Positions 26,482 to 35,615 of a stretch of 64,000 nt of DNA are shown here, one piece after another. Below the pieces are notes generated by a model. The model made no database searches. It was given only the letters and a program-made list of their open reading frames with translations, and was not told the origin of the DNA. The position numbers were made by a program, and so were the translations under genes. Where the stretch lies: positions 1-64,000 of the forward strand of contig NZ_JAGGPX010000027.1 in the NCBI RefSeq assembly GCF_018613575.1, written 5' to 3'. Source of the DNA: Planococcus sp. ISL-110 (GTDB lineage: Bacteria > Bacillota > Bacilli > Bacillales_A > Planococcaceae). Every line of letters starts with the position of its first letter. Within the stretch, counting starts at the first letter, position 1.

Positions 26482-28390
26482 CGTTGTCCGCAACCGGAGA
26501 AACTATGCGGCTTTCTTTCTGGCCAGTGTTTTTTCAGTCATGGTATTTTTTGTCTACTCGATGTTCATTTTTCATCCGGCGTTTGAAGAAGAAGGTCTTT
26601 GGCTGCTTGCTATTCGGGGGATGCTGATTGCGGAAGTGGTCTTGTATATTTTCACCTTGTTTTTTCTGTTTTATTCAATGAGCGCCTTTTTGCAGGCCCG
26701 ATCAAAGGAATTTGGGGTGCTCATGCACTTAGGAATGACAAAAAAACAATTGTATAAATTGATTTTCTTTGAAATGCTCATCATCGGTACGATTTCAACT
26801 GCGACAGGAATCGCATTTGGTTTCGCTTTTTCCAAGTTCTTTTTTATGATCGGACGGGAAATCATGGAACTGGCGATCTTGCCGCTATATGTTTCATGGG
26901 AACCATTTCTGCTGACAATTGCGGCGTTTGCCAGCCTATTCGTCATTATTTCGTTTATCAGTGTCGGATTTATCCGCACAAAGCGGGTTGTCGATTTGCT
27001 GCAGGGCTTTTGGAAGGTGGAAGAAGAGACGAAATCGTCGACGGTGCTGTCTATTATGGGGATTGTCTTTTTGGCCATCGCCTACACATTCGCTGCAAAT
27101 GTTTCAGACCGAACCGTTTATCAGATGATCTTCATCGTTCCGCCGCTTGCCACGTTTGGCACGTATTTATTTTTTACCCATACGATTCATTCTTTATTGC
27201 GGCTGTACAAGCGAAAAAAGAATATCTACTGGAAAAAAACACGTTTGGTGTCGCTGGCGGAAGCTTCAGTCAAACTGAAAGACAGTGCCCAGATGTTCTT
27301 CATCGTCACCATCGTATCCACAGTCGCTTTTTTGACAGTGGGAACATTGGCGTCTTTCATGTCCTATACAGGCGATTTTCGCGAGTCAAATCCGCTTGGT
27401 CTTGTCTATATTTCATTTAATGGCAATGAACAGGAAACAGAGCATATCGAACGCCTGACGAGGCAATTGGAAACTGAGCAATTGTCCTATGACCTGGTGG
27501 AACTGACCGTCAAGCGCCAAACGTCGGAGGCTACTGGAAACGATGTAGATATCTTATCACTGTCTTCATTCAACCGTCTGGCAGGTGCGCTTGATTTTGA
27601 ACCGGCACAATTGCAACAAGGCGAAGGGCTGTTTGTCCCGTTTTCATTAGACTCGTTAAAAGAGCTGGAAAGCACCAGTGTCGATACAGTACTGTTCGAG
27701 AGCGACGTGCCCCTGTCGATCCGCTCTACTTATCCACATGTAGTCTTTCCCATCCATACTTTGAATGTCAATACGATTGTGGTCAGTGACGCCGATTATG
27801 AAGCGATCGACCAGCCCCTATTGGGATATGAAGCTGGAACATCGGACTTTACGTATTACGCTTTCGATGTGCTGAATTGGACAGAGACGGTGAATATCGG
27901 AAGCAGCCTTACAAATACCGTAAACGAAGCAGTGGAAACTGCTGATTTCGGTGAAGTAAACTTTTTCTTTGAGAATCCCGGTGATGATTACCGCTGGTTT
28001 AAATCATCATTTGCCTTGCTGCTGTTTATTGGCGTGATGGTGGCTGCTGTTTTCCTGCTGGCGGCTGGCAGCTTTATTTATTTTAAACTTTATACAGGCC
28101 TTGAGCGAGATCGGAAGCAATACAAACTGTTGGTTCGCTTGGGTATGACGGAGAAGGAATTGGGCAAAATCGTCAACCGTCAGCTGATTCCCCAATTCTT
28201 CTTGCCATGGAGTTTAGCCTTGCTGCATAGTGCATTTGCATTTATTTCGCTGCAGGTAGTGTGGGAGGAATTTGCCGAGCTGTCGATTCTTGGCGAGATG
28301 GCGCTGGTACTCGGAGGATTTACCGTTGCACAAATTCTATATTTTTTCTTGATCCGCTGGCGCTATGTCGCCCATCTACAGGCACCGTAA
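26453..28390 (+). CDS. BceB-type ABC transporter permease
   Basis: A 645-residue permease of the BceB family. About ten hydrophobic helices are expected, with a large external domain of roughly 200 residues (about 315-520) between helices seven and eight. Such permeases form a sensory complex with the kinase and confer resistance to cell-wall-targeting peptides. AGGAGG precedes the ATG. The stop codon lies inside the terminator hairpin. Confidence 0.9.
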   Translation: MTFRQLAYHNVVRNRRNYAAFFLASVFSVMVFFVYSMFIFHPAFEEEGLWLLAIRGMLIAEVVLYIFTLFFLFYSMSAFLQARSKEFGVLMHLGMTKKQLYKLIFFEMLIIGTISTATGIAFGFAFSKFFFMIGREIMELAILPLYVSWEPFLLTIAAFASLFVIISFISVGFIRTKRVVDLLQGFWKVEEETKSSTVLSIMGIVFLAIAYTFAANVSDRTVYQMIFIVPPLATFGTYLFFTHTIHSLLRLYKRKKNIYWKKTRLVSLAEASVKLKDSAQMFFIVTIVSTVAFLTVGTLASFMSYTGDFRESNPLGLVYISFNGNEQETEHIERLTRQLETEQLSYDLVELTVKRQTSEATGNDVDILSLSSFNRLAGALDFEPAQLQQGEGLFVPFSLDSLKELESTSVDTVLFESDVPLSIRSTYPHVVFPIHTLNVNTIVVSDADYEAIDQPLLGYEAGTSDFTYYAFDVLNWTETVNIGSSLTNTVNEAVETADFGEVNFFFENPGDDYRWFKSSFALLLFIGVMVAAVFLLAAGSFIYFKLYTGLERDRKQYKLLVRLGMTEKELGKIVNRQLIPQFFLPWSLALLHSAFAFISLQVVWEEFAELSILGEMALVLGGFTVAQILYFFLIRWRYVAHLQAP

Positions 28391-28404
28391 ATTTACGGTG
28401 CCTG
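28379..28404 (+). terminator. hairpin at the end of the Bce-type unit
   Basis: A 26-nt perfect palindrome (CAGGCACCGTAAA and its complement) overlaps the permease stop codon. Only a weak T-rich tail (TTGTATTGT) follows, and the -35 of the next promoter begins at 28405. Confidence 0.65.
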
Positions 28405-28433
28405 TTGTATTGTCTGAAGATTTATTTTATAAT
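28405..28433 (+). promoter_or_regulatory. sigma-A promoter of the acyl-CoA ligase
   Basis: TTGTAT at 28405-28410, a 17-nt spacer and TATAAT at 28428-28433. It lies directly upstream of the FadR-like operator. Confidence 0.7.
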
Positions 28434-28450
28434 GAAAACAGGGTAAAATA

Positions 28451-28468
28451 TGAATGAGTATTCATTCA
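28451..28468 (+). promoter_or_regulatory. FadR operator
   Basis: TGAATGAGTATTCATTCA is a near-perfect palindrome. It matches the Bacillus FadR (YsiA, TetR family) consensus TGAATGAMTANTCATTCA at all but one position. It sits at about +11 to +28 of the promoter, where binding would block transcription until long-chain acyl-CoA is present. Confidence 0.85.
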
Positions 28469-28487
28469 ACACGAAAGAGGGATGGAA

Positions 28488-30041
28488 ATGAATTTAATGT
28501 CACGCGTTCACGAAATTGCTGAGCAAGATTCTGCAAGAATCGCTTATAGCTTCATGGGGAAAGACACAAGCTATGGTGAATTTGATCAGTCTGTTGCTGT
28601 TTTTGCAGGTGCTTTACAGGGGTTAGGCGTGGAAAAAGGGGACCATGTCGCATTTCTTCTCGGCAACACACCGCATTTCTTAATTTCTTTATATGCCACG
28701 ATGCGGCTTGGTGCTACAGCTGTGCCGATCAATCCGATTTATAGCCCGGATGAAATCGCTTACATAGTCAATAACAGCGATGCTAAGGTAGTGGTGGCAC
28801 TCGATATGCTTTTGCCGCTTGTCGAAGGAGCGCATAACGCCTTGCCGGCTGTTGAATCGTATATCATTTGCGAGACAAATCCATCAACACCGGAGAAAAT
28901 GGCACAATTGCCTGAAGATGTGAAAGGTAAAGTCCATTCGTTTACAGGACTGTTGGGCAAATCAGCACCGCAAACCGAATTTGCAGAAGTCCAAAAAGAC
29001 GATAATGCGGTCATTTTGTATACATCCGGTACGACCGGGAAACCGAAAGGCGCGATGTTGACACATCAGAATTTATATTCGAACGCACGTGATGTAGGTG
29101 AATACCTTCAGATCGGTGCAGATGACAGGGTGGTGGCAACTTTGCCGGTATTCCATGTATTTGCGCTGACGGTCGTTGTCAACGCCCCTCTTTTGCAGGG
29201 TGCGACAATTATTTTAGTGCCGCGCTTTAATCCGAAAGAGGTATTCGAAGCCATCAAGACGTCAAAAGCGAGCGTTTTTGCCGGGGTGCCGACCATGTTC
29301 AATTTCATGAATCAATTGCCGGACGTCGACCCTGCGGATTTTGCTTCTGTACGTTTAGCGGTATCGGGTGGCTCCGCAATGCCAGTAGCTTTGCTGCATA
29401 GTTTTGAAGAAAAGTTCAATGTCCGCATTTCAGAAGGCTATGGTTTGTCAGAGGCTTCGCCAGTCACTTGCTTTAACCCGATTGACCGCGAGCGGAAAGC
29501 CGGTTCGATCGGTACTTCCATCATCAATGTGGAAAATAAAGTCGTCAATGAGTTGGGTGAAGAGGTGGCAGCGAATGAAGTCGGTGAACTGATTGTCCGC
29601 GGACCGAACGTCATGAAAGGCTATTACAAAATGCCAGAAGAAACCGCTTCAGCGATTCGTGATGGCTGGTTATACACAGGTGATTTGGCCCGTGTCGACG
29701 AAGAAGGCTATTTCTATATTGTCGACCGTAAAAAAGACATGATCATCGTGGGTGGCTATAATGTATACCCGCGTGAAGTCGAAGAAGTGCTGTTTGCGCA
29801 TCCGTCGATTCTGGAGGCAGCGGTTGTCGGCTTGCCGGATCCCGATTTTGGCGAAGAGGTCAACGCTTATGTTGTGTTGAAAGATCCATCCGTCTCAGTG
29901 GATGAATTAAAAGCGTATTGCGCAGAGCATTTAGCGAAATACAAAGTTCCAAGACAAATTGAAGTCCTGGAAGAACTGCCGAAAAACACAACAGGAAAAA
30001 TCCTGCGTCGTTCATTAAAAGACCAGGCTAGGCAAAAATAA
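28488..30041 (+). CDS. lcfB: long-chain acyl-CoA synthetase LcfB
   Basis: A 517-residue AMP-forming ligase that activates fatty acids to acyl-CoA. The P-loop-like LYTSGTTGKPKGAM is near residue 176, GYGLSEASP near 313, GDLARVDEEGYFYIVDR near 400 and the C-terminal lysine in NTTGKILRR near 505. Start ATG 28488 lies 7 nt after AAAGAGG; an in-frame ATG at 28482 is too close to that site. The FadR operator upstream indicates induction by fatty acids. The position after lplJ matches Bacillus lcfB (yhfL). Confidence 0.92.
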   Translation: MNLMSRVHEIAEQDSARIAYSFMGKDTSYGEFDQSVAVFAGALQGLGVEKGDHVAFLLGNTPHFLISLYATMRLGATAVPINPIYSPDEIAYIVNNSDAKVVVALDMLLPLVEGAHNALPAVESYIICETNPSTPEKMAQLPEDVKGKVHSFTGLLGKSAPQTEFAEVQKDDNAVILYTSGTTGKPKGAMLTHQNLYSNARDVGEYLQIGADDRVVATLPVFHVFALTVVVNAPLLQGATIILVPRFNPKEVFEAIKTSKASVFAGVPTMFNFMNQLPDVDPADFASVRLAVSGGSAMPVALLHSFEEKFNVRISEGYGLSEASPVTCFNPIDRERKAGSIGTSIINVENKVVNELGEEVAANEVGELIVRGPNVMKGYYKMPEETASAIRDGWLYTGDLARVDEEGYFYIVDRKKDMIIVGGYNVYPREVEEVLFAHPSILEAAVVGLPDPDFGEEVNAYVVLKDPSVSVDELKAYCAEHLAKYKVPRQIEVLEELPKNTTGKILRRSLKDQARQK

Positions 30042-30054
30042 GTTGTTTAAGAGT

Positions 30055-30083
30055 GGCTCCGGCAGAAAATCCGGAGCCTTTTT
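30055..30083 (+). terminator. terminator of lcfB (insertion target of the intron)
   Basis: GGCTCCGG (30055-30062) pairs with CCGGAGCC (30071-30078) and is followed by TTTTT. The group IIC intron starts about 5 nt later. Confidence 0.88.
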
Positions 30084-30087
30084 CTAT

Positions 30088-30409
30088 GCGTGCCAGGCAT
30101 GGCAACTATCTAGGTGGTGAAGGTCCGCTGTTGGGGACACATCGACCAACCACTAAGGAAGCGCAAGGTGCTTATCGTGAGGTGAGGGCTGGAGAAAGCG
30201 TGGAATAAAATCTTGGCTCGACGAACAGAAACCTGATACAAAGGCTTTATAAAGGGATAAGGCTCCAACACAAGTCGAAGTCCGAAAGATGTGCGTAACT
30301 TTGTTGGGTAAATCAGGCGAGTATGAATTGAAACGCCGTATACGAGAACCGTACGTACGGTGTTGTGAGAGGGGCGAAAATAAATCACTTTATTTTCCCT
30401 CTACTCGAT
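30088..30409 (+). mobile_element. ORF-less group IIC intron
   Basis: About 322 nt without a protein gene. The 5' part GCGTGCCAGGCATGGC resembles the start of group IIC introns (for example that of Oceanobacillus iheyensis). Domain V is at 30332-30364: it carries the CGC triad typical of class C (30334-30336), loop GAGA and the closing GTACGTACGGTG strand. Domain VI follows: AGAGGG / CCCTCT and GAAAATAAA / TTTATTTTC, with an unpaired A at 30403. The 3' end CTACTCGAT is canonical. Its place just behind a terminator is the known class C target. The first bases (GCGTG rather than GTGYG) are unusual, so the 5' edge may be off by a few bases. Confidence 0.85.
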
Positions 30410-30511
30410 TTGTAGGAAGAAATCGAGCCAGGCGAGCCTCTTAGATATCGCTTTGCTGTTTTTGAGGAAAGCGTAGCTGATTTATGGAATATCTACAAGA
30501 AAAAAATCTGC

Positions 30512-30738
30512 TATATAACTTGAACTTAAGGTTTTCGCCTGCTGACTTGCTCCAACTTTTATGAATAAGCGAAAAACATAAGTTTACTTTGATATTCACT
30601 CCATCTCTTAGCGCCGGCGCGTCCAAGGGCGAGGCGAAGCAAGGAGACTGGCGTCCTTTGCCTGGCTTCTTGCGGGAGCCCTGCCCAGAGCGGCCGAAGC
30701 GATGGGGAAAAGTGGGCTTCTTTAGTTCAACATATATA
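30512..30738 (+). repeat. MITE-like element, copy A2
   Basis: The left end TATATAACTTGAACTTAAG and right end TTTAGTTCAACATATATA are inverted repeats of each other. From CTTAGCGCCGG onward the interior is close to copy A1 at 2645-2906. It lies 100 bp after the group II intron in the non-coding stretch 30042-30862. No coding content. Confidence 0.78.
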
Positions 30739-30862
30739 TTTATAAATTATAAACTCGAAATAGAGTCAGTTTGGAATTTGATTGAAAAAACTGACATTTT
30801 TTATTATAGTTAAGGAGTAGTATTACGAATTTCGAAATAGTTGGATCCAAGGAGGAAACAGA

Positions 30863-32839
30863 ATGGCGAAAAAAGCAATCGAAATTAAAGATTTAACAAA
30901 GTTGGTGTCAGTAACAGATCCCCGAATTTCACCGGATGGCAAAAGAGTGGTATTTGTCCATACGCAAATCGATGAAGAAGAAAATACATATACAGCCCAT
31001 CTTCACCACATCCATCTGGAAACCGGACAGCAGAACCAGTGGACGCACGGCAAAGAACGGGTAAGTTCGCCGAGGTGGTCGGCAGATGGAACAGCTGTCG
31101 CTTTTTTATCGGATCGGAATGAGAAAAATCAAGTGTTCGTGATGTCTGCGAATGGCGGGGAAGCGCGTTCGCTGACTGATTTTGAAAAAGGGGTCAACGG
31201 ATTTGAGTGGTCACCATGCGGGACGAAGATCTGGTTTAATGCTTTGGCAAAAGAAGGAAAAACCTTCACCGACAAGGAAGAAAAAGAAGAAAACAAGCAA
31301 CCCGAACCTTACCATGTAGACAAAATGAAATACAAGATGGACGGCATGGGCTTACTGCCTAAAGAATTTCATCGCCATATCGGATCCGTGGAGATTGATT
31401 CGAAGAACGTCGAGCAGCTGACGGAAGGAAGCTACCATTATAGCCTTGAAGCCGTTTCGCATGACGGCAAGAAACTGATTTACGGCGTGACACGTGAAGA
31501 AAACCTAGATTTTGTTTTCCGCCAGCCTCTTTATATATACGATGTTGAAACAAAACAAGAATCGGCACTGATAGAAGAAGAAGGCTATTTTGGTGGTGCG
31601 GCTTTTTCATTTGATGATTCGCAAGTCGCTTTTGTAGGCAGCATGCGGCAATATGAAAATGCGACGCATACTGAAATTTATGTAGCGGATTTAAACGAAA
31701 ATACCCACATCTGCCTGACCGAAGGGCTGGATGTCCCTGTCGGTGATTATGTAGTAGCCGATCACCAGCAGGGAGCAACTGCACCGGGGGTGGTCTGGAC
31801 AAAAGACGATCATTTGTATTTCCAGGTGTCGACGATGGGGGATGTGCGCCTGTATTTCGCCTCGCTTGACGGCATGATTTTTCCGGCGTCTCCTGACATG
31901 GAACATGTTTATGGCTATGATATTTCGCAGGATGGCGAATTTGCAATCGCAGCCATCAGCAATCCGGTCAGTCCGGGTGAACTGTATCAGTTGACGATTG
32001 CGACAGGTGAACGCCAGATTTTGACTGGATTCAATCAGAAATTCCTGGAAGAAACAGAATTGGTTGAAGCACAGCCGATCATCACAAAAGGTTCAAAGGA
32101 TTGGGCAGTCCATGGCTGGCTGATGAAGCCATACGGCTATCAGGAAGGCCAAAAATATCCGTTGGTCGTCAATATTCACGGCGGCCCGCATGCGATGTAC
32201 GCCAATACTTTTGTCCATGAAATGCAATTGCTGGCAGCACGCGGTTTTGGTGTGCTGTATGTTAATCCGCGTGGCAGCCATGGCTACAGCCAAGAGTTTG
32301 TAGATGCAGTGCGCGGTGAATATGGGGAAGGCGATTACGAAGACATCATGAATTCTGTAACTGAGACAGTGGAATCGAACGACTGGATCGATGCCAATCG
32401 TTTAGGCATCACAGGCGGCAGCTATGGCGGCTTTATGACCAACTGGATTGTCGGCCATTCAGACCGTTTCAAAGCAGCGGTGACCCAGCGCTCCATCTCC
32501 AATTGGGTGTCGTTTTTCGGTGTTTCGGACATCGGCTATTATTTCAGTGAATGGCAGATTGGTGCGGATATGACGGATGTCGATAAGTTATGGCAGCATT
32601 CGCCATTGAAGTACGCCAAGAATGTCCAGACACCGTTGCTGATCCTTCATTCTGAAAATGACTATCGCTGCCCGATCGAACAGTCGGAACAATTGTATGT
32701 GACATTGAAGAGTATGGGGAAAAAAACAGAATTTGTCCGTTTTCCGGAAGCCGACCACAATTTGTCGCGGACCGGCAAACCGAATCTCCGCTTTGCGCGT
32801 TTAGAGCAGATTACGGATTGGATGGAAAAATATCTGTAA
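30863..32839 (+). CDS. S9-family serine peptidase (prolyl-oligopeptidase type)
   Basis: A 658-residue two-domain enzyme with no signal peptide. The N-terminal beta-propeller (about residues 10-390) contains repeated SPDGKRVVF/SWSADG-like blades. The C-terminal alpha/beta hydrolase has nucleophile Ser520 in GGSYGGF, acid Asp600 in SENDYRCP and base His632 in EADHNLS. The family cleaves acylated or proline-containing peptides in the cytoplasm. AAGGAGG precedes the ATG. The nearest Bacillus relative is the YuxL type. It is monocistronic with its own terminator. Confidence 0.9.
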   Translation: MAKKAIEIKDLTKLVSVTDPRISPDGKRVVFVHTQIDEEENTYTAHLHHIHLETGQQNQWTHGKERVSSPRWSADGTAVAFLSDRNEKNQVFVMSANGGEARSLTDFEKGVNGFEWSPCGTKIWFNALAKEGKTFTDKEEKEENKQPEPYHVDKMKYKMDGMGLLPKEFHRHIGSVEIDSKNVEQLTEGSYHYSLEAVSHDGKKLIYGVTREENLDFVFRQPLYIYDVETKQESALIEEEGYFGGAAFSFDDSQVAFVGSMRQYENATHTEIYVADLNENTHICLTEGLDVPVGDYVVADHQQGATAPGVVWTKDDHLYFQVSTMGDVRLYFASLDGMIFPASPDMEHVYGYDISQDGEFAIAAISNPVSPGELYQLTIATGERQILTGFNQKFLEETELVEAQPIITKGSKDWAVHGWLMKPYGYQEGQKYPLVVNIHGGPHAMYANTFVHEMQLLAARGFGVLYVNPRGSHGYSQEFVDAVRGEYGEGDYEDIMNSVTETVESNDWIDANRLGITGGSYGGFMTNWIVGHSDRFKAAVTQRSISNWVSFFGVSDIGYYFSEWQIGADMTDVDKLWQHSPLKYAKNVQTPLLILHSENDYRCPIEQSEQLYVTLKSMGKKTEFVRFPEADHNLSRTGKPNLRFARLEQITDWMEKYL

Positions 32840-32844
32840 GTAGG

Positions 32845-32882
32845 AAAAAACGGAGCGGCTGATAAAAGCCGCTCCGTTTTTA
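32845..32882. terminator. terminator between the S9 peptidase and enoyl-CoA hydratase genes
   Basis: AAAAAACGGAGCGGCT / AGCCGCTCCGTTTTT around loop GATAAA. T tracts on both strands; it lies between convergent genes. Confidence 0.92.
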
Positions 32883-32913
32883 ATTTGGGAAAGCATAAAG
32901 GTTAGTTTTTTCC

Positions 32914-33690
32914 TTATCTTCCTTTAAATACAGGTTTGCGTTTTTCGCCGAAAGCGGCAAGTGCTTCCAACCGGTCTTCTGTTGGAATAGTGATCTCATA
33001 GGCCTTGCGTTCGATTTGGAGTCCCGTCTGCAAATCAGTGTTCATGCCGTTCTTGATGGCAAATTTTGCCTGTTGAAGAGCGATCGGCCCATTGGCGAGA
33101 ATTGAATCGGCAAACGCACCTGTTACATCTGCAAGCTGTTCACGCGCTGCCAAACGTGTCACTAGTCCATACTCCAGCGCTTCCGCTGATTTAAGGCGGC
33201 GGGCAGTCAAAATCAGTTCCAATGCTTTTGCTTCGCCAATCAAGCGCGGCAAACGCTGTGTGCCGCCAGCTCCTGGAATAATGCCCAGGCTGGTCTCAGT
33301 CAGCCCGAGCAGGGTATCGTCTGCGGCAATTCGGAAATCGCATGCCAGCGCCAGCTCCATGCCGCCGCCGAACGCAAAGCCGTTCATCATGGCGATGGTC
33401 GGCTGCGGCAAACTCTCAATTGTGGAAAATACTTCACCAATCTTGAAGATATTGCGTTTAACATGCTGTTCCGTCAGATTTTTGCGTTCTTTCAAGTCTG
33501 CTCCGACACTGAATGCCTTTTCGCCTGCTCCTGTGAATACCACGACGCGGATATCCGGATTGATGCGGATTGCTTCCACAACCTGGCCAAGTTCGAGAAG
33601 CATGTCATAATTAAAGGCATTCATTGCTTCCGGACGATTTAACGTAATAAAAGCTAAATTGTTTCGCTGTTCGTAATGAATTGTGTCCAT
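32914..33690 (-). CDS. enoyl-CoA hydratase/isomerase family protein
   Basis: A 258-residue crotonase-fold enzyme. The oxyanion-hole segments FSVGADLKE and FAFGGGMELALACDFR are present. Both catalytic glutamates of a hydratase are visible: one in GGMELA near residue 111 and one in GLTETSLGIIPGAGGTQRL near 131. It probably hydrates an enoyl-CoA in fatty or branched-chain acid breakdown. Start ATG 33690 lies 6 nt after AAGGGGG; the ATG two codons upstream abuts that site. No operon partner. Confidence 0.88.
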   Translation of the reverse strand: MDTIHYEQRNNLAFITLNRPEAMNAFNYDMLLELGQVVEAIRINPDIRVVVFTGAGEKAFSVGADLKERKNLTEQHVKRNIFKIGEVFSTIESLPQPTIAMMNGFAFGGGMELALACDFRIAADDTLLGLTETSLGIIPGAGGTQRLPRLIGEAKALELILTARRLKSAEALEYGLVTRLAAREQLADVTGAFADSILANGPIALQQAKFAIKNGMNTDLQTGLQIERKAYEITIPTEDRLEALAAFGEKRKPVFKGR

Positions 33691-33791
33691 TTCCATCCCC
33701 CTTGTGTCGTTCCATCCTTTAAAAACATACCACTTTTTGGACTATTTCGCCATCAGACTCTATAATGAAAACCATGGGAGGGACAGCACTT

Positions 33792-35408
33792 ATGAATCAA
33801 ATTACGTTTATCCGCGTCTTCCGGATTGTCTGGCTGGCAGTCAAAATCTTTTGGCAAGTGACGTTCTTCCAAAAGCGCAATCGTGGCAATTGGAACCCGC
33901 TGGTTGAAAAAAGATGGAACGAGATGATAACAAAACAAGCCAAGGAATATAAGAACCTGGCTCTGAAGCTGGGTGGACTCATGATCAAACTGGGCCAGTT
34001 CCTATCAACGCGGGCGGATATTATGCCGCCGTCATTTCTTGCAGAATTGGAAGGATTGATTGACCGCGTGCCGTCTGTTCCAAGAAGTAGCATCGTCTCT
34101 GTGCTTGAACAGGAATGGAATACACCTCATACCGATTACCTGGATCACATGTCGGATTCGGCAGTGGCTTCAGCTTCCATTGGTGAGGTGTATAAAGGCG
34201 TATTGAAAAACGGCATGGAAGTGGCCGTTAAAGTACAGCGGCCAGGAACAGACCACATTTTGCGTGCCGACTTTAAGGCGATCCGCATTGTCATCTGGTT
34301 GGCTGAAAAATTCACTCCGTATGCGAAACAAATTGATTTTAAATTATTGTATGCGGAAATGACGGAAACGATTGGCGCTGAATTGAATTTCCTGAAAGAG
34401 CTTCAAAATGGCCGTTCTTTTGCCGATCGCTTTGATGCCATGGAAGGTGTCCGCATTCCGATGTATTTCGACGAATTTACGACACGTCGTGTATTGGTCA
34501 TGGAGTGGATTGAAGGGGCGCGCATCACAGATCTGGCCTTTATTGAAAAAAATGAACTAGATCGCCATGAAATTTCAGAGCGCCTGTTTATTTTGTTCTT
34601 GGAACAGGTTTTGTACGGTGGACAATTCCACGCCGACCCTCACGGAGGCAACATCCTGCTGGAACCGGATGGCGGCATTGTTTTGATCGACTTCGGAATG
34701 ATCGGCAACATCAGCAAAAAGGATTCCCAAGCAGTATTGCGTGCAGCTGAAGGAATCATCTTCAAGAACTACGATCAAGTGCTGGATTCACTGGAAGACC
34801 TCCGGTTCTTATTGCCACAGGCTGATCGTGCAGTTTTAGGTGATGCCATTTCGCGCCTGATCACTGCCTACGAGTCGAACGAGCTGTCGCAGATGGACAG
34901 TTTTGTTGTTGAGCGCTTGCTGAATGATATTCAGGAAATCGTCCGGACACAACCGGTCCAATTGCCTGCAGAGTTCGCCTTTTTCGGTCGAGCCACCTCT
35001 ATTTTTGTCGGTGTCCTGCATGTTCTGGATCCCAATGTGGATTTGCTGGCGCTTGCCCGCCCGCGAATATTGGAATGGGCGTCTTCACAGAAAGAAGGCA
35101 AAGGCATCTTTGGCAAAGAGGATGTTCTGCGCTGGGCGCTGAATGCTACGGGGCCGTTGCGTGTATTGCCCCAAAAGGTCATCAGTTACCTGGAGGAACC
35201 TGAACGTCTCCGGCATTATTTCGAGAATCGGGATGGCCGGGAACGGGAGTACCGGCGTGATTTGCAGTCACGAATGTTTGCGGGTATTTTCACCATCATT
35301 TCATTTACAGGGATTTCTGTATCGGTGTGGTTTTGGAACGAACCGTATTTGTGGGTCTCATCGGTATTCTTTGTAGGCTCTTTGTGGGCCTACCGATCAA
35401 TCAAATAA
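33792..35408 (+). CDS. ABC1/UbiB-family atypical kinase
   Basis: A 538-residue protein of the AarF/UbiB family. The N-terminal KxGQ-type motif GGLMIKLGQFLSTR is near residue 67. The ATP-site ASASIGEVYKG is near 128, with lysine in VAVKVQRPG near 152. The catalytic HADPHGGNILL is near 284 and LIDFGMIG near 304. Two C-terminal membrane helices end the protein. Relatives influence quinone biosynthesis or lipid handling; the role here is not known. Start ATG 33792 follows GGGAGGG; an ATG 27 nt upstream lacks a ribosome-binding site. Confidence 0.87.
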   Translation: MNQITFIRVFRIVWLAVKIFWQVTFFQKRNRGNWNPLVEKRWNEMITKQAKEYKNLALKLGGLMIKLGQFLSTRADIMPPSFLAELEGLIDRVPSVPRSSIVSVLEQEWNTPHTDYLDHMSDSAVASASIGEVYKGVLKNGMEVAVKVQRPGTDHILRADFKAIRIVIWLAEKFTPYAKQIDFKLLYAEMTETIGAELNFLKELQNGRSFADRFDAMEGVRIPMYFDEFTTRRVLVMEWIEGARITDLAFIEKNELDRHEISERLFILFLEQVLYGGQFHADPHGGNILLEPDGGIVLIDFGMIGNISKKDSQAVLRAAEGIIFKNYDQVLDSLEDLRFLLPQADRAVLGDAISRLITAYESNELSQMDSFVVERLLNDIQEIVRTQPVQLPAEFAFFGRATSIFVGVLHVLDPNVDLLALARPRILEWASSQKEGKGIFGKEDVLRWALNATGPLRVLPQKVISYLEEPERLRHYFENRDGREREYRRDLQSRMFAGIFTIISFTGISVSVWFWNEPYLWVSSVFFVGSLWAYRSIK

Positions 35409-35411
35409 AAC

Positions 35412-35464
35412 AAAGAGTTGTCGCCCAAAGTCACTTACATGACTTCAGGCGACAACTCTTTTTA
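35412..35464. terminator. terminator of the UbiB-family gene
   Basis: A 14-bp outer stem AAAGAGTTGTCGCC / GGCGACAACTCTTT and a 6-bp inner stem AAGTCA / TGACTT. T and A tracts on either side. Confidence 0.88.
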
Positions 35465-35615
35465 TAGTTGGAACTGATAGGTAGAGAGGGCAAGCATTTG
35501 CAGAAAGAATTGAAGGGAATGAAGATCCATATGCAGTGGCTTCACATGAAATAGGTTGAGCGGCAATGAGGATAGAACCTTTCCAAGAAACTTTTGCCAT
35601 GTTGCACAAACGGAA

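Noticed and set aside
31359-31946. A 195-codon antisense frame within the S9 peptidase gene
   Set aside because: It lies fully opposite a gene with an intact catalytic domain and shows no family resemblance.
35465-35615. Possible small gene between the UbiB-family gene and comK
   Set aside because: No frame with a credible start, composition or similarity; it looks like plain intergenic sequence.
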